From the NCBI RefSeq assembly GCF_000812565.1, contig NZ_JTAM01000066.1, positions 1 to 63,621 on the forward strand: a stretch of DNA of 63,621 bases, given 5' to 3'. The notes under the pieces are model-generated. The model did not search any database, was not told where the DNA came from, and saw nothing but the letters and a program-made list of their open reading frames with translations. Shown one piece after another: positions 7,967 to 16,500 of this stretch. This stretch comes from Flammeovirga sp. OC4. Lineage in GTDB: Bacteria; Bacteroidota; Bacteroidia; Cytophagales; Flammeovirgaceae. Position 1 is the stretch's first letter. Each line of letters begins with the position of its first letter. The position numbers and the translations under genes were made by a program.

Positions 7967-9091
7967 TCATTTTGGAATGGTAAAATAAAAACAACTTCCG
8001 ACATCTTTATTTCTTTCTACCCAAATTCGTCCTCCATGAAGTTCTACAATTTTTTTGCACTGTGCTAAGCCAATTCCTGTCCCTTTAAAATCTTCATTTA
8101 CTCTCTTGAAGAAAGAAAATATTTTATGCTTGTACTCAAGGTTAATCCCTATTCCATTGTCTTTCACATAAAACATCCACTCTCCTTCTTGATCAATAGC
8201 CCCTACCTCTATTTTTGGCGTTCTCTCTTTATTTTGAAATTTAATTGCATTGCCAATAAGGTTTTGTAAAAGCATATGAAATTCAACTGAATAACCATTA
8301 ACCTTTGGCAATTTTTCTTTGCAAACCATTACATTTTGTTCTTTGACTTCAAGAGCAAAATCTTCCAATACCTCATTGAGAATTAATGAAGGGTCAACAA
8401 GTTGTTTTTCACTTTTCACTCCAAGCTTACTAAATTCTAAAATGGTATCAATTAAACGTTCCATTCTAGCCACACTTTGATTGATATAACCAAAATAAGT
8501 ATTCCAAGTTGGAGGGACATCACTTTCACTGTCCTCTTGTATTAGGTTTAATACTCCTTTTATATTTCGGAGTGGTGTATTTAAATCATGAGAAACGATA
8601 TAGGCGAATTGTTCAAGTTCTTTATTCTTTTGTGCAAGCTCTTTTACTTTTTGATTCAACAGTTGATTGGACTTTTTTAATGAAGATTCTAGTTCTTTAA
8701 TTTTAGTAATGTCTCTCCAACAAGAGTTACTAAAGAGAATTTCTCCTTTGTTATTTCTTACAGCCTTTGCACTGAGTAAGACCGGAAATACATTACCATC
8801 TTTTTTACGAACAACCAATTCTTCATTCTCAACGATATTGCCTTTCAAAAAGCCTTTAAAAAGTGTTCTTACTCTATCGTGGCAACTTTCGTCATAAAGT
8901 TCAAAAATATTTTTTCCAATAATTTCTTTTGAGGTGTAACCTAAGGCTTTACACAAAGTAATATTACAAGTGATTAATTTTGCAGTTTTAGGACAAATTG
9001 ACATGAACATCTCAGGAGACTCATGGTATAAGACTTCATGAGAATTATAAGGGTCACGTATGTTAGTTTTCTCTAATTCATGTAAATTCAT
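7967..9091 (-). CDS. PAS domain sensor histidine kinase
   Basis: This 374-residue soluble histidine kinase has no signal peptide or membrane segment. A PAS/PAC domain spans about residues 20-135 (ALGYTSKEIIGKNIFELY ... WRDITKIKELE). A short coiled coil leads into the HisKA domain with the phospho-acceptor His168 in IVSHDLNTPLRNI. The HATPase domain has the N box around NLIGNAIKF (Asn281), the G1 box VKDNGIGI, the F box FSFFKRV and the G2 box GTGIGLAQCKKI. It probably senses a cytosolic or redox signal through PAS. No response regulator is next to it, so it is an orphan kinase, which is common in this group. Confidence 0.93.
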   Translation of the reverse strand: MNLHELEKTNIRDPYNSHEVLYHESPEMFMSICPKTAKLITCNITLCKALGYTSKEIIGKNIFELYDESCHDRVRTLFKGFLKGNIVENEELVVRKKDGNVFPVLLSAKAVRNNKGEILFSNSCWRDITKIKELESSLKKSNQLLNQKVKELAQKNKELEQFAYIVSHDLNTPLRNIKGVLNLIQEDSESDVPPTWNTYFGYINQSVARMERLIDTILEFSKLGVKSEKQLVDPSLILNEVLEDFALEVKEQNVMVCKEKLPKVNGYSVEFHMLLQNLIGNAIKFQNKERTPKIEVGAIDQEGEWMFYVKDNGIGINLEYKHKIFSFFKRVNEDFKGTGIGLAQCKKIVELHGGRIWVERNKDVGSCFYFTIPK

Positions 9092-9365
9092 GCTACTTTA
9101 ATTAAATCGGCGTGTTCATCTTATCTAATTTAAGAATATGATTACCAAGTTGTTTACACTTATTAAAATATTGCAACAAAATCATATATAATTAAAAACA
9201 AAAGTGAGTTGATTATTCTATTTTGCACTTCTACAAAACACGTTACTGACGCAGAAGTTTAAATAAAATGTAAAATTTTAAAACAAAAACGTTAAACACA
9301 AAAAGTTAATTTTTATTTAATATCTCCTCTCAGTTCATTATTCATTTATTAATAATCCAAAAACT

Positions 9366-10148
9366 ATGGGACAAAAATTAAACAATGCTGTCGGATTGTA
9401 CATGGAAGGTATCAATCAAGGAAAACCTCATGAAGCACTCGATAAATACATCGGAGATCGCTACACTCAACATTCTACAGGTGTTGCAGACGGAAAAGAG
9501 GGGTTTCTAGAATTTTTTATACCTTTCTTAAAAAGAAACCCCGTAAGAGACATTCAAGTCATAAGAACGATTGAAGATGGGCAATATGTCTTTGTTCATG
9601 TACACCAAAGCTTGAATAACGGTGAGTGGTACTATGTTACAGCAGATATTTTTGATACAGATAGTAACGACAAGATCATTGAGCATTGGGATGTGATCCA
9701 AGAAGAGGTAAAAGAAACGGTTTCTGGGAAAACAATGGTAGATGGAACCACTGAAATCGAAGACTTAGATAAGACAGAAGACAACCGTAAAGTCATCACT
9801 GGCTTTGTCAATAACGTACTCATTGGTGGTGATTTTGACCAAGTAACCACTTACATTTCTACAGAAGAATATTTGCAACATAACCCTGCTGTTGGTGATG
9901 GATTGGAAGGTTTTGGAAAGTTCGCACAAGAATTAGTGGAAGCAGGTACACCTATGAAATATGAAAAGGTGCACAAGGTTTTGGTTCAAGGTAATTTTGC
10001 AGCGTCTTTATCTCATGTAAAATTGGGAGATGAGGATTGGTGTGTGATTGATATCTTTAGAGTGAAAGATGGAAAAATTGTCGAGCATTGGGATGTGATG
10101 GAAAAAATTGGTCCTCAAGATACCTGGAATAACTCTGGTAAATTTTAA
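9366..10148 (+). CDS. tandem SnoaL/NTF2-like protein
   Basis: This 260-residue protein is made of two SnoaL-like (NTF2-fold) domains, about residues 1-120 and 135-250. Each half ends in the same signature (IIEHWDVIQE and IVEHWDVMEK). Each has a YxQHxxGVxDGxEGF-type start: YTQHSTGVADGKEGFLEF, and LQHNPAVGDGLEGFGKF in the second half. Single-domain relatives are predicted ester cyclases or small-molecule binding proteins, so the fused pair probably resembles the natural dimer. It has no signal peptide. It is transcribed divergently from the histidine kinase across a 274-base gap in which I see no confident promoter. The substrate is unknown. Confidence 0.85.
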   Translation: MGQKLNNAVGLYMEGINQGKPHEALDKYIGDRYTQHSTGVADGKEGFLEFFIPFLKRNPVRDIQVIRTIEDGQYVFVHVHQSLNNGEWYYVTADIFDTDSNDKIIEHWDVIQEEVKETVSGKTMVDGTTEIEDLDKTEDNRKVITGFVNNVLIGGDFDQVTTYISTEEYLQHNPAVGDGLEGFGKFAQELVEAGTPMKYEKVHKVLVQGNFAASLSHVKLGDEDWCVIDIFRVKDGKIVEHWDVMEKIGPQDTWNNSGKF

Positions 10149-10158
10149 TATAAAATTA

Positions 10159-10182
10159 GCTACCTCATAATTATGAGGTAGC
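10159..10182 (+). terminator. possible terminator hairpin
   Basis: A perfect 24-base palindrome (two 12-base arms, no spacer) starts 10 bases after the stop of the SnoaL-like gene. It is followed by a T-rich but not uniform tract, so it is a weaker terminator candidate than the others here. Confidence 0.55.
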
Positions 10183-10241
10183 GTTCATATTTATTCATAC
10201 TGTTCTTCATTCAATGCATGTACAGTAGCAGTTATAATATT

Positions 10242-10395
10242 TTCCTTCAAGGCTGAGGAATGAAACTTCCAAACGAATTGGGCAGTAAATTCACTGGCGT
10301 GCATGTTAAGCGAAGCGTCATTTGTGTCCTGTTAATCATCAGAAATCTCCTGATTTCTAAAAACTACAAATAGCTGAAAGCTTAGTTTACAGTGT
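10242..10395 (-). repeat. dispersed repeat, short copy
   Basis: About 154 bases match 12472-12622 at roughly 80% identity by hand alignment. The unchanged blocks include a 24-base stretch holding the AGAAATC/GATTTCT hairpin, a 14-base block CCAAACGAATTGGG and the 15-base end CTTAGTTTACAGTGT. Orientation is given relative to the gene whose stop (10410) lies 14 bases away. The matching segment stops at the block CCTTCAAGG, and no second inverted terminus is seen, so the copy looks truncated at its low-coordinate end compared with 12332-12622. Confidence 0.8.
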
Positions 10396-10409
10396 GTTTT
10401 CATTCTCCA

Positions 10410-12206
10410 TTAAAATAAACTGCTTTTCATTTCCAATTCATGTAATTGCCTTTTCAATTCTAGATAATAAAACTCATTCATAAGCTTATTTTTTTCATGA
10501 ATTGGAATCCAATTCTCTGGAAACAGTTTCCCTTTTAAATAATAGTCTTCCAAAAAATACCTTACAGATGACTCCCAATAGTCTCTATGAGTTCTTGCTT
10601 TTTCTCTTATTAGTTTAGGATAGACTGTTGGAAACTTCTCTCTCAAATCCCCATAATGTGAATTTTCATTTCGGAAAGTTTCTAAATTGTATAAAGCTTT
10701 CTTATAAGCATTGTTATAATATTGAATCAATAAATTATTGGCATATGGTATTCGAATACTAGAGTCAATTTTTTGAAGGAGAGAATCAGACGCTTTATCA
10801 GTTTCAATAAGCCTTAAGTAATTATTGACTAACTCGTAATTCATTTCAAGTTTTAAAAGGCCAATCTTAATTTCAACCCACTCCGGCACATTCATCTCTA
10901 AAAGTTGCTCTACAGTTAAAGTATCAACCGAAAGTGCTATTCTTTCTCTTTTCAATTCTTCCAAATCACTTTTAGGAATCCATTCAGTAGGAAAGAGTTT
11001 ATTAGCTTTAGAGTAAGCCTCTAACATCAGACGAACTTTTTGTTTTATGATACTTGAAGAATCATGTGATGCAGTAATTCCATCCGAATACTTATCTAAT
11101 TTATCATGACCTAATTTCCTGATTACAGAATACTCTTTTTCTTCACTCTCAATCTTTGTCAAATAATTATTCACTAACTCGTAATTAAGATCTAGAGCAA
11201 TTTGCTTTTTTATAGGAATAGTAACTGTAGGAGCCTTCTCTACCTTTTTATATACTTTCAAAACTCCTACACACCTAAAACCTATAGTTTCGGAAGGCCT
11301 TGTATACTTAAAATCTGTTTTTATGGTAAAGTCATTAATCTTGTCTTTGTAAGAACCTCCTTTGGCGATCCCCTTTTCAAGCGTTAATTCTGAAACGTTA
11401 CCTATCATTTGATAAATACCATATTTGTTTGGATTACCTTCATAAACCCATGCGGTTCGAGGGTCTGTTCCTTCTTTTTGAAACTCCAACCTATACGCCT
11501 GCATGTCTGGAGAATAATAGTTTTCAAATACATTAAACTCCATTGGTATCAACTCTTTTGATAAAAAAAGATCTTTGTTAGATGCTTGCTCTATTTTGTT
11601 GATTTGATCTTTATACCATTTCGCTTTTGCTTTTTTATGTTTTCTGTTCGTCTCCTTAGAAATAAAGTCTGGATCATAAGGGCGACGAACTCCATGAGGA
11701 AACTGTTCGAGGTCTAAACCTCCTGAAGCTGCTATTTCCCACTCTTCCTTTGTAGGCAAACGGTATTCTATCTCGACAGTATAATCTCTTAGCTTTTTAT
11801 ATTTCTCTTTTTTTCTTGGTAAAGTGTAATTATTGACCACTTCTGTTCTCCACTTACAAAAATTGACCGCTTGATCATAAGAAATCCCTACCATGGGATA
11901 ATACCTAAAGCCTGGATACCTTAAATAGTGTTTTGTTAACTCAATACCGGAATTACCATTATTCATCCAACAAACAGTATCAGGTAAAAGAGATTTATAA
12001 TACCTCCTATTAAAAGACTGAGAATGGACATATAACAACCAATCTATATGTGTTATTTCAGCTTCATCAATAATTACACTATCATTGATGACTAAATTTA
12101 CAGTACCAGGACATAGATCTGAATACTTGTCTAAAAATTCACTCAAATTCACTTGAGCATGAACCATTGATGGCAATAAGAAAAAGAATAGTAATAGTTT
12201 GTACAT
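10410..12206 (-). CDS. secreted SUMF1-fold protein with duplicated C-terminal module
   Basis: This 598-residue exported protein has a signal peptide (residues 1-18, VHAQ). Residues about 20-325 have the formylglycine-generating-enzyme (SUMF1) fold: the YPMVGISYDQAVNFCKWRT and YRLPTKEEWEIAASGG motifs, then KYGIYQMIGNVSELT, KGGSYKD and GFRCVGVL. The catalytic cysteine pair of true FGE is not visible, so this is probably a structural or binding member, as in the gliding/T9SS proteins GldJ and GldK. Unlike those it has no lipobox. The remaining ~270 residues hold two copies of a module beginning NYELVNNYL (about residues 340 and 455) and containing KLFPxxWIP. The gene lies between two direct copies of a dispersed repeat. 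Confidence 0.8.
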   Translation of the reverse strand: MYKLLLFFFLLPSMVHAQVNLSEFLDKYSDLCPGTVNLVINDSVIIDEAEITHIDWLLYVHSQSFNRRYYKSLLPDTVCWMNNGNSGIELTKHYLRYPGFRYYPMVGISYDQAVNFCKWRTEVVNNYTLPRKKEKYKKLRDYTVEIEYRLPTKEEWEIAASGGLDLEQFPHGVRRPYDPDFISKETNRKHKKAKAKWYKDQINKIEQASNKDLFLSKELIPMEFNVFENYYSPDMQAYRLEFQKEGTDPRTAWVYEGNPNKYGIYQMIGNVSELTLEKGIAKGGSYKDKINDFTIKTDFKYTRPSETIGFRCVGVLKVYKKVEKAPTVTIPIKKQIALDLNYELVNNYLTKIESEEKEYSVIRKLGHDKLDKYSDGITASHDSSSIIKQKVRLMLEAYSKANKLFPTEWIPKSDLEELKRERIALSVDTLTVEQLLEMNVPEWVEIKIGLLKLEMNYELVNNYLRLIETDKASDSLLQKIDSSIRIPYANNLLIQYYNNAYKKALYNLETFRNENSHYGDLREKFPTVYPKLIREKARTHRDYWESSVRYFLEDYYLKGKLFPENWIPIHEKNKLMNEFYYLELKRQLHELEMKSSLF

Positions 12207-12289
12207 TATAGTTTGTTATTCTTTAAGATAGTTATAACTATTATCTAGTTGATAAACTAGATTATCTTCTATTTTACGACGCAAAAACC

Positions 12290-12320
12290 CTTCCTTATAC
12301 CTTTAAATGAATAAGGAAGG
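12290..12320 (-). terminator. intrinsic terminator
   Basis: A perfect 10-bp stem (12290-12299 with 12311-12320) and 11-base loop are followed on the minus strand by GTTTTTG. It would stop transcripts that pass hemF and the repeat copy before they reach the SUMF1-fold gene at 12206. With the repeat it accounts for most of the 441-base gene-free stretch 12207-12647. I see no clear promoter in 12207-12289. Confidence 0.75.
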
Positions 12321-12331
12321 CTATACTAAAT

Positions 12332-12622
12332 ACATTGTAAACTTTCAATCAATTATTCCTTAGGCTTTTATATTCTACTTTCAAGATTCCTTCTTCTTCA
12401 TTTTTCCATTGATGAAAAACGAACAAAAAAAATAGGCTTTGAAGTCAAAAGCTAAATTCTTAACGCTTTTCCCTTCAAGGCCGAGGAAAGTACTGCCAAA
12501 CGAATTGGGTAGAATGCCACTGGCGCGAATGTTAAGCGTTAGCGGCATTCGTGTCCTACAGATCAACAGAAATCTCCTGATTTCTAAAAATCATAAATAT
12601 TCGAAAACTTAGTTTACAGTGT
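12332..12622 (-). repeat. dispersed repeat, long copy with terminal inverted repeats
   Basis: This is a 291-base element. Its ends are ACATTGTAAACT (12332-12343) and AGTTTACAGTGT (12611-12622), an 11/12 terminal inverted repeat. The flanking seven bases are ACTAAAT on the left and AGTAAAT on the right, a possible target duplication with one mismatch. Internal hairpins are 12512-12521 with 12541-12550 (10 bp) and 12568-12574 with 12579-12585 (7 bp, 4-base loop). The 12472-12622 half recurs at 10242-10395. It carries no transposase gene. A 61-codon minus-strand reading frame across it (12381-12566) has no support as a gene. It begins 25 bases after the hemF stop. Confidence 0.75.
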
Positions 12623-12647
12623 AGTAAATATGGTGATTAATTTGTCT

Positions 12648-13559
12648 TTATTGATTTAACCAATTCACTCCTTTCTTTAGTAAACCTAAAGTTTCTTCTT
12701 CTTTAGATCCTGCCTTTGGTTTATAATCATATTCCCAATTGGCTTGTGGAGGTAAACTCATCAGAATTGATTCTGTTCGACCATTACTTTCAAGCCCAAA
12801 TTTAGTTCCTCTATCCCATACCAAGTTAAATTCTGCGTATCTACCTCTTCTTAATTTCTGCCAATTCAACTCTTTTTCACCAAAAGGCACATCTTTAAAT
12901 TTCTCTACTTGTTCCTTATAAGCAGGTATGAAAGATTCTCCGACATCTTGAACAAAGTGCCATAATTGGTCAGGGTTTAATCCCTCCACATCTGGTTTTA
13001 ATCGATCAAAGAAAATACCTCCGATTCCCCTTGTTTCATCTCTATGAGGAATAAAGAAATAGTTATCTGCCCATTCTTTAAAGCGGTCATAATAGCCTAT
13101 TTTGGTATTCTCACATGCTTCGAACAGGTGTTGATGGAAATCGGCTGCAGCGGATTGATCAACGTAATGAGGAGTCAAATCAATACCTCCCCCAAACCAA
13201 TATTCACCATTAGAAAGCTCAAAGTAACGTACGTTCATATGAATAATGGGAACCATTGGGCTTTGAGGATGCAATACAATAGAAACCCCCGTTGCTTTAA
13301 ATGTTTCTGCCGCTTCTACTTTTAAAGCCTTGGCCATTTGAGCGGATAAAGGTCCTTCCACCAAAGAAAAGTTAACTCCCCCTTTTGCAATGATATTACC
13401 ATCTTTGATCACTCTTGTTCTGCCGCCACCGCCGCCAGGACGTTCCCACAAATCTTCTTGGAATTTAGCTTTACCGTCAATTAATTCCAGATCTCTACAT
13501 ATATCGTTTTGTAACCCTTTGAACCAGGCCGTGATTTCGCTACTCTGTATTTGCTTCAT
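12648..13559 (-). CDS. hemF: oxygen-dependent coproporphyrinogen-III oxidase
   Basis: This 303-residue enzyme converts coproporphyrinogen III to protoporphyrinogen IX with O2 in haem synthesis. Family motifs include the glycine stretch before RTRVIKDG, SPMVPIIHMNVRYFEL, WFGGGIDLTPHY, GIGGIFFDRL and NLVWDRGTKFGLESNGRTE. The reading frame is open further upstream, to 13694, inside the tamB-like gene. I place the start at the ATG at 13559 (MKQIQSSEITAWF) because this gives the usual family length and the extra 45 residues are only a lysine-rich shadow of the overlapping gene. It overlaps the end of that gene by 20 bases, suggesting coupled translation. Confidence 0.95.
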   Translation of the reverse strand: MKQIQSSEITAWFKGLQNDICRDLELIDGKAKFQEDLWERPGGGGGRTRVIKDGNIIAKGGVNFSLVEGPLSAQMAKALKVEAAETFKATGVSIVLHPQSPMVPIIHMNVRYFELSNGEYWFGGGIDLTPHYVDQSAAADFHQHLFEACENTKIGYYDRFKEWADNYFFIPHRDETRGIGGIFFDRLKPDVEGLNPDQLWHFVQDVGESFIPAYKEQVEKFKDVPFGEKELNWQKLRRGRYAEFNLVWDRGTKFGLESNGRTESILMSLPPQANWEYDYKPKAGSKEEETLGLLKKGVNWLNQ

Positions 13560-16500
13560 CTTTTTTTCGCTTTTCTTCTTTTTTAAGTTTTCTAAGGTGT
13601 CTTCTATAGTGTTTAGGGCGCTTCGTTTTTTCCAGTTTATTTTTATCGGAAGTAATCTGTTTAAAATTATCAAAGCTTTTGGTGTGCATAACACTTGCCC
13701 CTGTTAGAGATGTATTATCCTGATTTGCCGTTGTATAATAAACATCCTGTCTGTATTTCTGATAGAATTTTGCTCTTAATGCTCCATCTTGAGAAATTAC
13801 TACTTCAACAGTCCAATCTCCCAACACTGAGGCGGCGGTTGTTTGGTTTTGATTATCCGTAAATCCTCCATCCCTTGTCACCCTCACTTTTCCTTGTGCA
13901 AAAGTATACGACAGACGCATCTGTAAATTTTGTAATGCTTCCCGGTCCAAACCACTCATATCAAGGTCTATCTCAAAATTATCGTCCACCTGAGAAAGTA
14001 TATAACTGAGCTGATTGGTCAATAATTCACTCACACTACTAGAGGCTGTCTGCCCAAAACCGCCATAAGAATCATTAGAAAGCAATTGACGCATTACAAT
14101 CAAGCCAAATACCTGACGGTTCAGTTCCTGTTCGTCTCTATGGATACGCTCTTCAAAAGCGGCTACGTAACTTTCCAAAGAGACAGGCCCTGCTTGGGTG
14201 ACTACGGTGGCAGGATAATCGTGGATATCTATATCAAAGGCAAGTTGAGGATTAGAAAGATCTCCTTTGATCATCAAATCCACATCGGCAGGATACCTTT
14301 TCACAATTTCCGGGGCATTTCTCACTGTACTATCCTGAATGTCTATTAAGGGGAGTAAACTCACTCTTTGCTCATATTTTGCAATAATATTCATCTGAGC
14401 TTCATAAGGATCTCCATTCCACGAAAGCGTAGAACCTTTGTCAATGACAAACTTTTTATCCACTAAATTAAACTCCGCCACTTTCATGGTAAAATTATAG
14501 GCTCCTTTTACAATTTCAACATTGCCATACATTTCGAACTCTCTGTTCTTGTCAATGTTCATTTGAATTTTCCCTAAGCCATTACCTCTGATAATATCAC
14601 CCGTTTTTTTATCGAAAATCAATTCACAATAAGCGTCAGGCGTAATATCAAGGTTCATTTTCATTTGAAAGTTCGCCTGTTTTGTTGCTGCACTTGTGGA
14701 CTCCTCTACTTCCTCTTTATCTGTGTTATTCTGAGAAGTATCGCGCTGTACATAAACAATGTAAGGATCTGTTTCTGAATAGTCTATTTCATTTAAAGGA
14801 ATGTAGATCTTGGTTCTTTTATTTGTCGTTGCATTGACATCAATAATAATATCATCAAAAGGACCTGATACGTTTACGTTTCCAGTACCGAAAGCCGTTC
14901 CATAAAATAGATCATTTCCTTTTTCATTTTTTTTCATAATGAAGAAATCATCAAAATCAACGTCAAGTCCTACGTTCATTTCATCAAACCCTTCTTTGAA
15001 ATTAATTCCTCCATTGATGTAAGCATAATGTCCGTACTCGTCTACTGCCCTTAGGTTTTCAGTATAAATTTTATTAGGACGAATAAGAATTCTTGGTAGA
15101 TCTTGCGTGTCCCCAAAAATATAATCTACCCCAAGGTATACTAAACGTATTAATCCTTCTTTGGCGTAGACACTTCCCCAAAGTTTTGGCTTATCGGTAT
15201 TACCAGAAATTTTGACCCAACCTGTCGTTTGTCCTTCAAGCTTTTCGACAACTTCAGAAATGAATGGTTGAAAAATACCTAACGGAAGATCATTGACTTC
15301 CAATTTCATATCCAATTGATTATTCTTATTCTCAGGATAATAATTTCCGGATAAGTTAAAACGCTTCGCTGTATTGTCTAATATCTGAAGATCGACATTT
15401 AATTTTTCCTTTGTCCACTCTGATTCCCCTTTTAAATCTCCAAGAAAATAATCATCAATACTCAATGAATCTACAGCAACATGACCGTACACCCTCGGTG
15501 AAATAAATAGGTCTTCAAGGTAAAGGTCTAAAGAGTCTACCTTACCATTTACGTCTTGCTCAAGGTATTTCTGAAAGGAAGATAAGTTTAAGTTTTGTGA
15601 TTTTAGATGAAGGTATTTATCAACATTCTTTTTAGCCCACCCATTCAAGTAAATCGTTTCTTGCTTATTGCTTACATTAAAATTATGAAAATAGACACCA
15701 TCTTGATAAACTACGATTTTTGAAGGTTCGGAACTCTCGGTGGTCCATGTTTCTTTTTCCCAAAAAATGTTTGATTGAGGCAGCCTAAACACCACACTAT
15801 CTTTAGCTAATAAGATATCTCCTCTTAGTTTTAATGCCAAATCATAATTATAGACATCAATTTTAGTATCAAATACTAAATGTTCATCGACGGTGAAAGC
15901 TGAAAAATTAAAATCTTTTGATAAGAAGCCATTGATATCTTGTGCCTTTGATTTCACCTCCAAAGAGGTATTATAATCACTCGAATAACCGTCTTTCTCT
16001 GCAAAATAATTGACATAATTGGAATCCAAATTGACGCCATAGAAATGCAAGTGATCACTAAATAATTTGGAATGAAAACCTACATTTTTCCCAAAAGAAG
16101 CCTCCAAAATCAACTTTGTATTATCAGCAATTTGTATACTATCCGTAAAGATTGATATTACATCATTGATATTTTTAAAACTAAGTTCTGCATCTACAGA
16201 ATAGTTTTGTTCACCATAGACTTCCTTTCTCTTTTTCTTTTTTGTGTAATATTGATTTTGTGTTGATTCATCACCAAAAAGAGACAAATAACTTTCATCA
16301 ATAGCATCAATAATATCATTTGTGAGCATTGGCAAGTCAAAAAAGCCTGCCATATTAAAGCTCATAAAATCTGATTCTATATTAACTAACCTCAGGCCTG
16401 AAGGCATAATGTTCGTTACACCCATCAGTTGATCAATATTGATTTCCCTTTTTCTATTGAAGATTTTAGTATCATAAAATGATAAACCTCCAGACACACC

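Noticed and set aside
12381-12566. 61-codon minus-strand reading frame across the long repeat copy
   Set aside because: It spans the repeat hairpins, and the matching copy at 10242-10395 has a gap and substitutions that do not respect codons. No function or signal is seen.
10242-12622. Integron attC sites
   Set aside because: An RYYYAAC-like core (GCTTAAC) is present in each copy, but the paired GTTRRRY end and an integrase gene are not. The cassette-like layout alone is not enough.
13560-13694. 45-residue N-terminal extension of hemF
   Set aside because: It lies wholly inside the tamB-like gene in another frame, is lysine-rich and is absent from the family length; ATG 13559 is preferred.
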